Shown here in pieces: positions 17,001-25,200 of a stretch of 64,000 nucleotides of DNA. The DNA is from Planctomycetota bacterium (GTDB lineage Bacteria > Planctomycetota > UBA8742 > UBA2392): contig QEVF01000013.1 in the NCBI GenBank assembly GCA_003576915.1, forward strand, positions 45,629-109,628. Direction: 5' to 3'. A model generated the notes under the pieces. The model was not told where the DNA came from. It made no database searches and saw nothing but the letters and a program-made list of their open reading frames with translations. A program made the position numbers and the translations under genes. How positions within the stretch are numbered: the stretch's first letter is position 1; the number at the start of each line of letters is the position of its first letter.

Positions 17001-20000
17001 TCAGGCGCAGAGCCTGCGGCGCATGGCCGCGGCCAGCGCACAGACCAGTCCCGCCAGCACCAGCCAGGAACGGCCCTGGCCCGTGGTGCAGCCGGCTTCT
17101 TCCTCTTCTTCTTCCAGCACGGTGATGGCCAGGGTGTGAGGCACCGAGCAGTCCTGGCCGCCGTTATTCACGCCGCCGTCATCCATCAGCACCAGGCTGA
17201 TCTGGGCGCTGCCCTTGGCGCCGCGCCGCACGGTGAAGCTCAGGGTACCGTCCTGGGCCACGGCAGGCTGGACGTCGAACAGGCCGGGGTTGTCGTTGGC
17301 CAGCACGGCAAAGCCCAGCACCTGTGAGGCTTCGTTGGCGGCCCCGCTGTGCATGCCCTGGGCCCATCCGCTGAGGCTCACCGCGCCGGCGCTGCTCTTC
17401 GCTCGAACGTTGGCGCCCGGGGTGAAGACCGGGGCATCGTTCACCGACAGCACCGTGATGCTGAAGTGCTGGAGGGGCGAGGCCAGGCCCGAGGGGTTGA
17501 TGCCGTAGGAAACTTCCTCAAGCACGACCTCGAAGTGCGCCACACCGTGCACATCGGGCAAGAGGGTAAAGGTGAGATCGCCGGTCTGGGCGTCGATGGC
17601 CGGCAGCGTCGCGAAGAGGTGCAGGTTGTTGAGCTGAGTGACTGTGAATTGCAGGCTCTGGACGCCGTTGCCCGCGCCGCTGGAGATGGCGGTGGCCCAG
17701 CCGCTGAGGGTGACCGCCGGGCTGTCCTCGTTCACGGTCACGTCGGAACCCTTGACGAAGCTCGGCGCGTCATTGACGGGGTTGACCACAATCTCGAACT
17801 GGTGGCCGACGGAGGTGTCCATGCCGCCATTGGCCGTTCCGCCGTCGTCGCGAAGCTCCACGGTGATCTTGGCGCTGCCCCAGGCGTTGGCGACAGGCTC
17901 GAACTCCAGCGTTCCGTTGGCGAGGATGTGGAGGTAACTGAACAGGGAGGGATTCGTGGAGGAAATCTGGAAGCTCACGGCCTGGCCGGACTCGTTGGCC
18001 GGGCCCGAGGAGATGTTCGTGGCCCAGGCGCTGAAGGCCTGCGCGCCGCAATCCTCCTGGACGATGATGTCGGCGCCCTTGCTGAAGGACGGGGCGTCGT
18101 TGACCTCGCTGATCCGGATGCGCAGGGTGTAGGCGGCCGAGGTGTCCATGCCGCCGTTGGCGACGCCGCCGTCATCCTGAAGCTGGATGGACACGTCGCA
18201 CATGCCCCAGGCATCCTGTGCTGTCTGGAAAACCAGATCACCCTGGTCCGAGATGGTCACCGTGCCCATGAACAGCGAGGGGTCGGACATGGAAATCACG
18301 ACGAAGGCCAGTTTCTGCCCGGTCTCGCCGGCGCCCGCGTCGATGCCCCGAGCCCAGCCGCTGATTGTGACCAGCCCTGCGTCTTCGTCCACGGCCACAT
18401 CCTGGCCGGGGGTGAAGTAGGGCGCGTCGTTGACGGGCTGAACCACGATGTTCACCGTGGCCGCCGCCGTGGCGCCCGAGGGGTCCTGCACTTCGTAGTC
18501 AAAGCTGTCCGTGCCGAAGAAATCCGCATCGGGCGTGTAGTCGAAGGTGCCATCGGCCTTCAGGGCCAGGGTGCCGTGGGCGGGCGCCGTCTTCATGGTA
18601 ATGGTCAGGCTGTCGCCGTCGGCGTCCTTGTCATTGTAGAGCACGCCCTGGGCCCCCGTGGTGAGGGACTGGTCCTCGTTTATCGTGTAGCTGTCGGCTG
18701 CGGCCGCCGGAGCGTCGTTGACATTGACTATGTCCAGGGTGACCACCACGGTGGCGCTGTCCGCGTTGCCGTCATTGAGCTTGTAACTGAAGCTGTCCGT
18801 GCCGAAGAAGTCCGCGTCGGGCATGTAGTCGAAGCTGCCGTTGGGCTGCAGCGTGAGGATGCCGTGAAGGGGGCCGCTGACCAGCACCACGGTGAAGGGG
18901 TCGCCATCCACGTCATAGTCATTGACCGTCAGGCCACCGCCGTTGACGTGCAGCAGCGTGTCCTCCGTGCCCTGATGCCTGTCTGACACGGCCACGGGCG
19001 CATCGTTGACCGGGTTCACCGTCAGGCTGACCGTGACGGTGTTGCCGTACACCGTGCCGTCAAAGGCGCGGTAACTGAAGGCGTCGGCGCCGTGATAGTC
19101 CGGATCGGGCGTGTAGCTGAAGCTGCCGTCCGCGTTGAGGGTCAGCGAGCCGTGGGCCGGGCCGCTGACGAGCTGCACCGTCAGGCTGTCGCCATCAATG
19201 TCGGAGTCATTGGCCAGCAGGCCGGGCGCCCCGACGTTCAGAGCCGTGTCTTCGTTCGTGGTGTGGCTGTCCGCCACGGAGATCGGCGCGTCGTTGGCCG
19301 CCGTCACCGTAAGCGTGACGTTGACCGTGTTGCCGGCCTGGTAGCCGTCATGGCAGCGATAGCTGAAAGAGTCGGCGCCGTTGTAGTCCGGGTCGGGCGT
19401 GTAGCTGAAGCTGCCGTCGGCGTTGAGCGTCAGCAAACCGTGGGCCGGGCCACTGACGAGCTGCGCGCTCAGGGGGTCGCTGTCGCCGTCACTGTCGTTG
19501 GCCAGCAGGCCGGGCGCAGCGACGGAAAGCGTGCCGTCCTCGCTGACACTGTGGCTGTCGCCCGCGGTCACGGGCGGGACATTGGGCGTGCCTTCGATGG
19601 AGAAAAGCCAGGTGAAGCCGCCCATGAGGGTCCAGGAGGCGCCGCCGTTGCTGGAGAACGCCCACAGGGCCGTGCCGATGTCGGAGTGGTGGTTGCCGAT
19701 GCTGCTGCCCGCCGTCGCCGACATCACGTACCAGTACTGCGTGGAATTGCTGAGGTAGGCGGGCGACATGGCGACGTTGACATAGCCACTGCCGGAAACC
19801 GTCGCGCTGCCGGAGGAAATCAGGGCGCCGGGCAGGCCGCCGTTGTTGGCGCGAATCGCCAGCTGGATGGTGCCGCTGCCTCCCAGACTGGCCGAAATCT
19901 GGGTGATGATCCCGCTTTGCGTGGGCGTGATGCGCTCGGCGTAGTGCCAGGTGTCCGAGGGGCCGCCGGTTCCGTAATGCGTGCCGGCCGTGCTGTCGTA

Positions 20001-20132
20001 GAGCGTCGCGGCGCAGAGCGCGGGCGAAAGCGCCCATAGTGCCGCGAGACAGAGCAGGCGCGCAGCCAGGCCTCCGGAAGGCCGCGCCTGGGCGCGACGG
20101 ACAGGGTGCGAAGTGTCGGGGTGAGAAGGCAT
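17001..20132 (-). CDS. Large cadherin-like/VCBS repeat surface protein with C-terminal sorting tail
   Basis: A 1043-residue exported protein. Signal peptide ends near ALSPALCA. Residues 42-186 form a beta-sandwich-like domain. Four repeats of about 96 residues follow (187-570), each with VSEDGTLSV, LLANDSDxDGDxL, GTL/SLTLNADGSFSYTPD and YxGxDSFSY, the bacterial cadherin-like or VCBS pattern. Four further repeats of about 110 residues (571 to about 1000) each open NDAPxFxxGxDV and contain SGWAxGI. The tail is a Glu run, then AGCTTGQG, a hydrophobic helix and RRR, which resembles MYXO-CTERM or Synerg-CTERM-like sorting signals. The start at 20132 has GGAGGAATC upstream. Role in adhesion or matrix is inferred. 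Confidence 0.88.
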   Translation of the reverse strand: MPSHPDTSHPVRRAQARPSGGLAARLLCLAALWALSPALCAATLYDSTAGTHYGTGGPSDTWHYAERITPTQSGIITQISASLGGSGTIQLAIRANNGGLPGALISSGSATVSGSGYVNVAMSPAYLSNSTQYWYVMSATAGSSIGNHHSDIGTALWAFSSNGGASWTLMGGFTWLFSIEGTPNVPPVTAGDSHSVSEDGTLSVAAPGLLANDSDGDSDPLSAQLVSGPAHGLLTLNADGSFSYTPDPDYNGADSFSYRCHDGYQAGNTVNVTLTVTAANDAPISVADSHTTNEDTALNVGAPGLLANDSDIDGDSLTVQLVSGPAHGSLTLNADGSFSYTPDPDYHGADAFSYRAFDGTVYGNTVTVSLTVNPVNDAPVAVSDRHQGTEDTLLHVNGGGLTVNDYDVDGDPFTVVLVSGPLHGILTLQPNGSFDYMPDADFFGTDSFSYKLNDGNADSATVVVTLDIVNVNDAPAAAADSYTINEDQSLTTGAQGVLYNDKDADGDSLTITMKTAPAHGTLALKADGTFDYTPDADFFGTDSFDYEVQDPSGATAAATVNIVVQPVNDAPYFTPGQDVAVDEDAGLVTISGWARGIDAGAGETGQKLAFVVISMSDPSLFMGTVTISDQGDLVFQTAQDAWGMCDVSIQLQDDGGVANGGMDTSAAYTLRIRISEVNDAPSFSKGADIIVQEDCGAQAFSAWATNISSGPANESGQAVSFQISSTNPSLFSYLHILANGTLEFEPVANAWGSAKITVELRDDGGTANGGMDTSVGHQFEIVVNPVNDAPSFVKGSDVTVNEDSPAVTLSGWATAISSGAGNGVQSLQFTVTQLNNLHLFATLPAIDAQTGDLTFTLLPDVHGVAHFEVVLEEVSYGINPSGLASPLQHFSITVLSVNDAPVFTPGANVRAKSSAGAVSLSGWAQGMHSGAANEASQVLGFAVLANDNPGLFDVQPAVAQDGTLSFTVRRGAKGSAQISLVLMDDGGVNNGGQDCSVPHTLAITVLEEEEEEAGCTTGQGRSWLVLAGLVCALAAAMRRRLCA

Positions 20133-20280
20133 GATTCCTCCAGTAAGCTTTAAGGCCGCCCGCAGTCCGGTGGCGCCGCAAGGCGCGCGTACTCTTGAGG
20201 ACCCCGCGCGGCGGGAAGCGCGCGTGTCGAAGAGCAACGTACACCAAACCGCAAAAACCTAAAAACCAGAGAGATTGAAC

Positions 20281-20302
20281 AAGCGCAAGGTTTGCGCTTT
20301 TT
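20281..20302 (+). other. Terminator-like hairpin in a divergent intergenic region
   Basis: An 8-bp stem (20281-20288 with 20292-20299), loop GGT, then TTT. It reads as a terminator on the + strand although no + gene ends nearby, so it may be chance, or the end of an unrecognised short transcript. Confidence 0.35.
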
Positions 20303-20330
20303 CAGCAAGCCGGGACGTCCGCGAAATACT

Positions 20331-20359
20331 TTGCGATTGAGACTGCGTCTCAGTACTAT
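20331..20359 (+). promoter_or_regulatory. Promoter with an operator-like palindrome in its spacer
   Basis: TTGCGA at 20331-20336 and TACTAT at 20354-20359 are 17 bases apart. The spacer holds TGAGACTGCGTCTCA (20338-20352), a 7-1-7 palindrome with one mismatch. Its position would allow a repressor to block the polymerase. It drives the 111-residue gene at 20386. Confidence 0.55.
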
Positions 20360-20385
20360 CTGCGCCACCCCAAAGGAGCATCGCT

Positions 20386-20721
20386 ATGGTTTCCAGCTTC
20401 CATCCTCCCGTTGATGCCTGTGTGGTGGCCGCGCCGGACGGCTTTGAGTGCTGGCGCGAGCGCGTTCAGCGCTTTGCCCGGCGCTGGCTCGATAACCCCA
20501 TGAGCGAACTGGTGTTCAAGCGCGGCCGCGCCGTGGCTGTGCGCTGCGCCATTCGGCGCAGTGTGCTGCGCGGGGCGCGCAACATTGCCGTCATCGAGCT
20601 GTGCGTGACGCGCGAGGGCGAGCCCGCCGTGGCGGGCTGCTTTCCGCTCTGCCGCCACATGCTTGAGCGCATAGCCGGGCCTGAACTCAAGCTGGCGGCC
20701 GGCCAGCGCTCCGGTCAGTGA
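20386..20721 (+). CDS. Small protein of unknown function behind an operator-like site
   Basis: A 111-residue protein without signal peptide or membrane segment, starting MVSSFHPPVDACVVAAPDGF. It has five Cys and many Arg residues, including ERVQRFARRWLDNP and CFPLCRHMLERI. A strong AAAGGAG (20372-20378) stands 7 bases before the ATG, and a good promoter precedes it, so I accept it over the 131-residue open frame on the other strand. I recognise no family. The palindrome suggests repressor control, perhaps by a metal- or redox-responsive protein (inference). Confidence 0.6.
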   Translation: MVSSFHPPVDACVVAAPDGFECWRERVQRFARRWLDNPMSELVFKRGRAVAVRCAIRRSVLRGARNIAVIELCVTREGEPAVAGCFPLCRHMLERIAGPELKLAAGQRSGQ

Positions 20722-20734
20722 GCAGGCCCGGCCG

Positions 20735-21658
20735 TCAGGCCTTGCCCGCACTGCCCAGCAGGCGGATCTTTTCCTTGATGACCTCGCGCACGGCGTCGCG
20801 CGCGGGGCCCAGCAGCTTGCGGGGGTCGAACTCGCCGGGCTTCTCGGCCAACAGCCGCCGCAGCACGGCGGTCCACTTCAGGCGCAGATCGGTGTCGATG
20901 TTGACCTTGTTGATGCCGCGCAAGATGGCCTCGCGGTAAGAGGGTTCATCCAGACCGTGGGCGTCTTCGAGATGGCCGCCGTAGCGGTTGATGTCGGCGA
21001 CGCTGGCGGGGTCCACACTGGAAGCGCCATGGAGCACCAGGGCGATGCCCACCCTGCGTTTGATGGCGCTGATGCGCTCGAAGTCGATGACGGGCCGGCC
21101 CTTGAACTTGTAGGCGCCGTGGCTGGTACCCACGGCGACGGCCAGGGCGTCACAGCCGCTTTCGCGCACAAAGCGGGCGGCATCGTCTGGGTCCGTCAGG
21201 AAAGCCTCGCGCTCGCTGACCTTGACGTGATCCTCGATACCGCCCAGGCGCCCCAGCTCGGCTTCCACGGTCACGCCCATTAATCTTGCACGCTGGACAA
21301 CTTCACGGCTGATGCGGATGTTCTCCTCAAGGGGCGCGTGCGAGGCGTCAATCATCACGCTGGTATAGCCGTGCTTCATGCACAGCTCGGCCTGAGCGAG
21401 ATCTTCGCCATGGTCCAGGTGCAGGGCCACCGGCACCGGGGCGCGGTCTGCCACGCTGCGCACCATGGCCACGAGTGTTTCGATACCCGCGTATTTGATG
21501 GCACTCGACGAGGTGGCCAGGATGACCGGGGCATTGAGCTCTACGGCCGCGCCCACGGCAGCCTGCACGAACTCCAGGTTGCTGACGTTGAACTGGCCAA
21601 TCGCGTAGTTTTCGCGATTGGCCCTCTCGTACATGCGTGAAAGATATTCAAGCGGCAT
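20735..21658 (-). CDS. fba: Class II fructose-bisphosphate aldolase
   Basis: Zinc-dependent cleavage of fructose-1,6-bisphosphate to dihydroxyacetone phosphate and glyceraldehyde-3-phosphate in glycolysis and the reverse in gluconeogenesis. The 307-residue length fits the family. Key sites are HLDHGE (80-85; catalytic Asp82, zinc ligand His83), VEAELGRLGG (131-140), GTSHGAYKF (zinc His180), LHGASS (zinc His210) and NKVNIDTDLR, the phosphate/substrate loop. A related function on tagatose- or ketose-bisphosphate cannot be excluded from motifs alone. It lies 62 bases after a membrane-protein operon on the same strand. Confidence 0.93.
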   Translation of the reverse strand: MPLEYLSRMYERANRENYAIGQFNVSNLEFVQAAVGAAVELNAPVILATSSSAIKYAGIETLVAMVRSVADRAPVPVALHLDHGEDLAQAELCMKHGYTSVMIDASHAPLEENIRISREVVQRARLMGVTVEAELGRLGGIEDHVKVSEREAFLTDPDDAARFVRESGCDALAVAVGTSHGAYKFKGRPVIDFERISAIKRRVGIALVLHGASSVDPASVADINRYGGHLEDAHGLDEPSYREAILRGINKVNIDTDLRLKWTAVLRRLLAEKPGEFDPRKLLGPARDAVREVIKEKIRLLGSAGKA

Positions 21659-21720
21659 GGCCCCATGATCGGAGCGCGCAGCGGCAATTCAATGCAAAGC
21701 CGGAACAAGATGGGAAAGCG

Positions 21721-22188
21721 CTACAGGAAAAGGCCCGCCAGCGTCGAGGGCACGTTGGCGACAAAGGCCACCGCAAAGCCATAGAAGAGGGCGGGGGCGG
21801 GCGCGCGGCAGCCCTCTTTGCCCCAGCGCATGATGGCCAGGGCCACGAGCAATCCCTCGATCGCGACCACGCAGGACTCGGCAATCACCAGCCATGTGAT
21901 GTAGACGGGGTCCATTCCTGCGGGCACCAGGGGCGCCAGATAACTCGGGTCAGGCTCGAACCAGGGGAAGTAGTACCAGAGCAGAGGGTGCGTCACCAGA
22001 TTGACGAAGAGCGCGAGCGGAAGGGGAATCCACCAGCGCCGGCAGACCCAGCAGAGCAACAGAAAGTAAATCGGCCCCTCGATGCTCTGGGTGTGCCAGT
22101 GGGCGCGCCACCACAGATCCAGGGGGTTGTAGTCGTTGAGCACCCAAGGAGCGAGCCACTCGGGCACCATGACGGGGTACTCGCTCAT
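21721..22188 (-). CDS. Integral membrane protein of unknown function (small partner)
   Basis: A 155-residue protein rich in Trp, Pro and Leu with about four membrane segments. It contains HWHTQSIEGPIYF near residue 30 and NLVTHPLLWYYFPW near residue 63, with His and Trp clusters at membrane edges. Its ATG overlaps the stop of the upstream 363-residue gene as ATGA, so the two are translationally coupled and probably form one complex. Similar unnamed pairs may exist in other bacteria, but I do not recognise a named family. Confidence 0.65.
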   Translation of the reverse strand: MSEYPVMVPEWLAPWVLNDYNPLDLWWRAHWHTQSIEGPIYFLLLCWVCRRWWIPLPLALFVNLVTHPLLWYYFPWFEPDPSYLAPLVPAGMDPVYITWLVIAESCVVAIEGLLVALAIMRWGKEGCRAPAPALFYGFAVAFVANVPSTLAGLFL

Positions 22189-23276
22189 GGCGCGGGCCTC
22201 GCGCCACTGACAGCGAAGTAGGAAAGAAACGCCAGCTCCAGCCAGCCGTGAAACAGCACGATGGTGAGATAACCCCAGTTGGCCATGGAGGCGTTCTCAA
22301 GTGAAAGGGCAGGCCAGGCCCCGCTGAAGTCCACAAAGGCATAGGCGGGAACGGCCAGCACGCCCACCACAATCAGCAGCAGACCGGTCACTCCAAAGTC
22401 AGAGCGGAGCGATTTCAGGTCCTGGACGAAGGTCGTGGGCGGAGCCGTTTCATGCAGTTCCTGCGGCATGAGGCGCAACCAAACGGTGTAGTGCATGGCT
22501 TGGGCCAAGATGTATGTCTGCACCACGCGAAGCGCCATGGCATCCGGCAGGCCGGGCGCCAGCGCCATGGCCCAACCCTCGGCCTCAAACCCCCACACAG
22601 GGGCAGCCCAACCCGCGAAGCTCGCCGTGATGCCATCCAGAACGCCGGCCATGATGGCCAAACAGCAGGCAAGGAAAAACAGACTGGCCAAGGCTGCCTT
22701 GAACCCACCCCCTGCCCGCACTGCAAACAGAAGCCAGATGCCTACTGCTATAAAATTGTGCAGGTGCGCCAGGGCCAGGCCCGACTCCCTTGGCCAGTAC
22801 AGGGCCGCGCTGCCAATGGCCGCCACCGCCGCGCCCGTCACCAGGCGCCGCCAGAGTCTTCCCGGCGCGGCAACCACCCCCAGCATCACAGCCGCAACGC
22901 CAAAGGACACCTCGGCCAAGGCATGGCGCGGCATGTCAAACATCACGGAAACTCTCAGGGCAGTCTGGGCCAGCAGAGGAATCAGCAGCAAGGCCACAAA
23001 CCAGCGACGCAGGGCAATGGGCGGCCGCACCAACAGATATCGAATGTCTCCTACTATATGAGGGGCGCCCAGAAGGATGGGAGCGAGCAATAGCATCCAG
23101 AGGGGAGCCACAGCCGTAATAGCCAAAGCCACGGACATTGAGGCAATAGCCAGGATCATCAGCCGCGTGTGGCGGTCGTGAATGCAGTGGCGCCCCAAGG
23201 AGGTCTTGGCGGATATGCGCCAGAACTCCCGGCGAAGGGAATCGGCGAGGGTGACAGGAAGGCTAAGGCCGGCCAA
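22185..23276 (-). CDS. Polytopic membrane protein with conserved-looking His motifs
   Basis: A 363-residue protein with about nine membrane segments. It starts with TTG and a strong GGAGGT 6-7 bases upstream. Polar residues fall inside or beside the helices: PHIVGD (His73, Asp77), HLHNF (His171, His173), MHYTVW (His262) and FHGWLE (His343, Glu347). Such spacing is typical of membrane enzymes that bind a metal or haem, but no known family (for example desaturases with HxxHH boxes) fits. Translation is linked to the small upstream gene (overlap 14 bases) and the downstream 155-residue gene (ATGA). Confidence 0.7.
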   Translation of the reverse strand: MAGLSLPVTLADSLRREFWRISAKTSLGRHCIHDRHTRLMILAIASMSVALAITAVAPLWMLLLAPILLGAPHIVGDIRYLLVRPPIALRRWFVALLLIPLLAQTALRVSVMFDMPRHALAEVSFGVAAVMLGVVAAPGRLWRRLVTGAAVAAIGSAALYWPRESGLALAHLHNFIAVGIWLLFAVRAGGGFKAALASLFFLACCLAIMAGVLDGITASFAGWAAPVWGFEAEGWAMALAPGLPDAMALRVVQTYILAQAMHYTVWLRLMPQELHETAPPTTFVQDLKSLRSDFGVTGLLLIVVGVLAVPAYAFVDFSGAWPALSLENASMANWGYLTIVLFHGWLELAFLSYFAVSGARPAP

Positions 23277-23457
23277 CGGGTGACCTCCGGAAAGTACGCA
23301 GTGCCGTCAGTGCGGCGGCCCCGATGGCGACAGCAGCCAGAGTCAAGCCACTTTCGTCACCGGCCGTGCAACTCCCCTTGCGGGGAGGCACATCGGCAAG
23401 GACTGCGGCGCCATGAACAGCCATGACCAGTATGGCCACCAGGAAACGGACGAGCAT
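23263..23457 (-). CDS. Short exported protein with C-terminal sorting-like tail
   Basis: A 64-residue product: signal peptide MLVRFLVAILVMAVHGAAVLA, a 10-residue linker (DVPPRKGSC), then TAGDESG, a hydrophobic helix and RTFRR. The Cys-Thr-x-Gly/helix/Arg pattern is like the tail of the 1043-residue repeat protein (AGCTTGQG...RRR). I use the ATG at 23457, which has AGAGG upstream; a TTG 21 bases earlier is also open. The 3' end overlaps the start of the membrane-protein gene, so they are likely one operon. With almost no mature domain, it may be a carrier or substrate of the sorting system (inference). Confidence 0.5.
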   Translation of the reverse strand: MLVRFLVAILVMAVHGAAVLADVPPRKGSCTAGDESGLTLAAVAIGAAALTALRTFRRSPVGRP

Positions 23458-23752
23458 CAGTGAGTTCCTCTCAGACAAGTGGACGAAAAAGTAGATGGAG
23501 CGGTTCCGGGAGAGCGTGGCGGGTTTCAGTGTCGGAAAAATGGCAGCTCGGGAACCGTTGGGTGCCGGATGCGACGAGTATAGTGTTTCGATTTGGTTCC
23601 AAAACCAGCATTACGGGGTCATGGTTTTGTGTTACCGTCCGGTGGTATGGGGCAGAGTACGGCGGGTCATCACCTCATAAGGCCATGTTCTAGATTGTGT
23701 TATGAAGTCACGCCGGGCCGGTAACGGGGCGAGACAGCAATAAATTTCAGTT
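23458..23752. other. Intergenic region upstream of the first VWA gene, lower GC
   Basis: No convincing gene. It holds an inverted repeat (23600-23607 with 23622-23629, 8 bp) and a palindrome TTTGG-TT-CCAAA at 23592-23603. The 10-mer CCAAAACCAG (23599-23608) recurs upstream of the second VWA gene. These could be activator-binding sites for the sigma-54-type promoter that follows. Confidence 0.4.
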
Positions 23753-23768
23753 TGGCACGGACAACGCT
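23752..23768 (+). promoter_or_regulatory. Sigma-54-type promoter of the first VWA gene
   Basis: TTGGCACG at 23752-23759 with GG at 23754-23755 (-24) and GC at 23766-23767 (-12), exactly the spacing of sigma-54 promoters; the -12 box is ACGCT. Transcription would begin near 23779, about 38 bases before the ATG. Confidence 0.65.
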
Positions 23769-23816
23769 TATGCTTCGACGCACTATAAACCAGTCCACCA
23801 ACTTCGGGAGATAGAG

Positions 23817-24638
23817 ATGCACAGGTTTCTACTGGGAGTCGCGGCTCTGGCGATCGCCTTCTGTGCGAACGCGCTGAGCGCTCAGGCTGCGGCCAACCCG
23901 CAGCTTTCCAGCGACGACACGGCCAAGACGGACACCCACGATCGTCCGGTGGGTGGCGTCAAGATGAAGCTGCCGGCGCCCGCCGTTGCGCCTCCGACGC
24001 AGCCCACACCTCCTCCTCCGCCCCCGGCCCCGACGCCGGTTCCGCCCCCGGAGGATGATGACATTCCCCCGACGGAGACGCCTCCGGCTCCTCCGCCGCC
24101 GGAAGATCCCCCGACCTACTATGACGAGCCTGTGCAGGGCAAGTTCGCCTTCCTGCTCGACTCCTCGGGTTCCATGTACGGCTCGCGCATTGCGTCCGTC
24201 CGCCAGGAGACGGTGGCCGTCATCCAGCAGCTCACGGAAGACGACGAGTTTGACTGCAACACCTACGGCGGTCAGCACCCCTCGCCCTGGTACACCGTGT
24301 TCCTCTGGGGCTCCCTGCAGCCCGCGACGGACGGCAACAAGAGCGCGGCCATTGCCTGGGTCAACGGCCCTGCCACGAACCCCGGCGGCGGCACACCGAC
24401 CTATGAGAACCTGCAGCGCTCCTGCCAGGTTTACCCCGCCGACCTCGACAAGATGTTCCTGCTGACGGACGGCTATCCCAACAGCGGCCCCGGCCCGATT
24501 CTCTCGGCCTTCCCCGGCTGGTGGTCGAAGTTCACCGACTGCACCCTGGTCTGCATCTGCATCGGTGGCGTCGGTTCAGCGCAGCAGTTCATGCAGCAAC
24601 TGGCGGCCCTGGCTGGCGGCACCTACATCCAGCGGTAG
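23817..24638 (+). CDS. Secreted VWA domain protein, copy 1
   Basis: A 273-residue protein with a signal peptide (MHRFLLGVAALAIAFCANAL). Residues about 55-105 are a Pro-rich linker (PTPPPPPPAPTPVPPP). The von Willebrand A domain starts FAFLLDSSGSMYGSR near 111, with a complete MIDAS: DSSGS, the Thr in GGTPTYENL and the Asp in FLLTDGYPN. Four or more Cys residues sit in the domain (FDCNT, RSCQV, DCTLVCIC). VWA domains bind metal ions and partner proteins. GGGAG precedes the ATG. A near-identical copy lies 624 bases downstream; only the promoter-side sequences differ much. Confidence 0.85.
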   Translation: MHRFLLGVAALAIAFCANALSAQAAANPQLSSDDTAKTDTHDRPVGGVKMKLPAPAVAPPTQPTPPPPPPAPTPVPPPEDDDIPPTETPPAPPPPEDPPTYYDEPVQGKFAFLLDSSGSMYGSRIASVRQETVAVIQQLTEDDEFDCNTYGGQHPSPWYTVFLWGSLQPATDGNKSAAIAWVNGPATNPGGGTPTYENLQRSCQVYPADLDKMFLLTDGYPNSGPGPILSAFPGWWSKFTDCTLVCICIGGVGSAQQFMQQLAALAGGTYIQR

Positions 24639-24657
24639 ACACGCCAAAGATTGAAGG

Positions 24658-24694
24658 AACTTGGGGGAGCGCATGCTCCCCCAAGTTCGTTTTT
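24658..24694 (+). terminator. Intrinsic terminator after the first VWA gene
   Basis: A 13-bp perfect stem (24658-24670 with 24675-24687), loop GCAT, then CGTTTTT. A textbook terminator. Confidence 0.92.
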
Positions 24695-25200
24695 CCCGCC
24701 GCGCCCCCCGCGGCAAGCCTTCTGGGTGTGTGCGCGCCGGATCTTGCCTGCGGCCGACACGGATGGCCGTCCCGTCAGCTCTTGCAGATCAACTCCAAGA
24801 GGGACCTGGACTGCACGTGCGGGAGCGAGAGGAGACCTCAGGGCTTCTCGGGCCAGAGAAGCGCCGTGGAGTCAGGAAGATTTTGCCTAAATGACGATGA
24901 AACCAGCTCTTATGCTAGGCAACCTGGCGCCGTGCCAGGCCCCGGAGCCCTGGGCCCCGGACTGTCACAGAGGTTTCATTACGAGACTTTCAGCCCATCT
25001 CTGTTACTCGGCAAGCCCCGACTGTGACTGCATCGGGTTCCCATTCGGTGCCGTAACGGCGACAAAAGCCAAAACCAGTTGGTTACCAAATGGTCTCAAG
25101 CCGGGAACCCTTCGGGAACAATCGTCATAAACTATTGTAACCAATAATCTTACGCTTGTTACACGGGACGGGTGCCTTGCCGCATCCCCTTGCCTGAATT
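24695..25200. other. 506-base intergenic region between the VWA copies
   Basis: Only short overlapping frames without ribosome sites are present, so I see no gene. It holds a GC hairpin near 24698, a CCTGGC/GCCAGG hairpin near 24920, the 10-mer CCAAAACCAG (25069-25078) and palindrome TTGGT-T-ACCAA (25079-25089). No riboswitch class could be recognised. Confidence 0.4.

Noticed and set aside
17349..18986. 545-residue plus-strand open frame inside the cadherin-like gene
   Set aside because: Antisense to clear tandem repeats; its sequence simply mirrors the repeats in another frame.
20356..20751. 131-residue minus-strand open frame opposite the 111-residue gene
   Set aside because: The + frame has a strong ribosome site and promoter; the minus frame has neither.
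23460..23693. Short plus-strand open frames upstream of the first VWA gene
   Set aside because: Two overlapping frames without ribosome sites in a region that holds promoter-type inverted repeats.
24651..24890. Small open frames after the first VWA terminator
   Set aside because: They overlap the terminator hairpin, have no ribosome site and read as GC-rich filler.
24695..25200. Riboswitch or structured RNA in the intergenic region
   Set aside because: No conserved core of a known class was recognised and the hairpins present are simple GC stems; the downstream terminator needed for control is absent.
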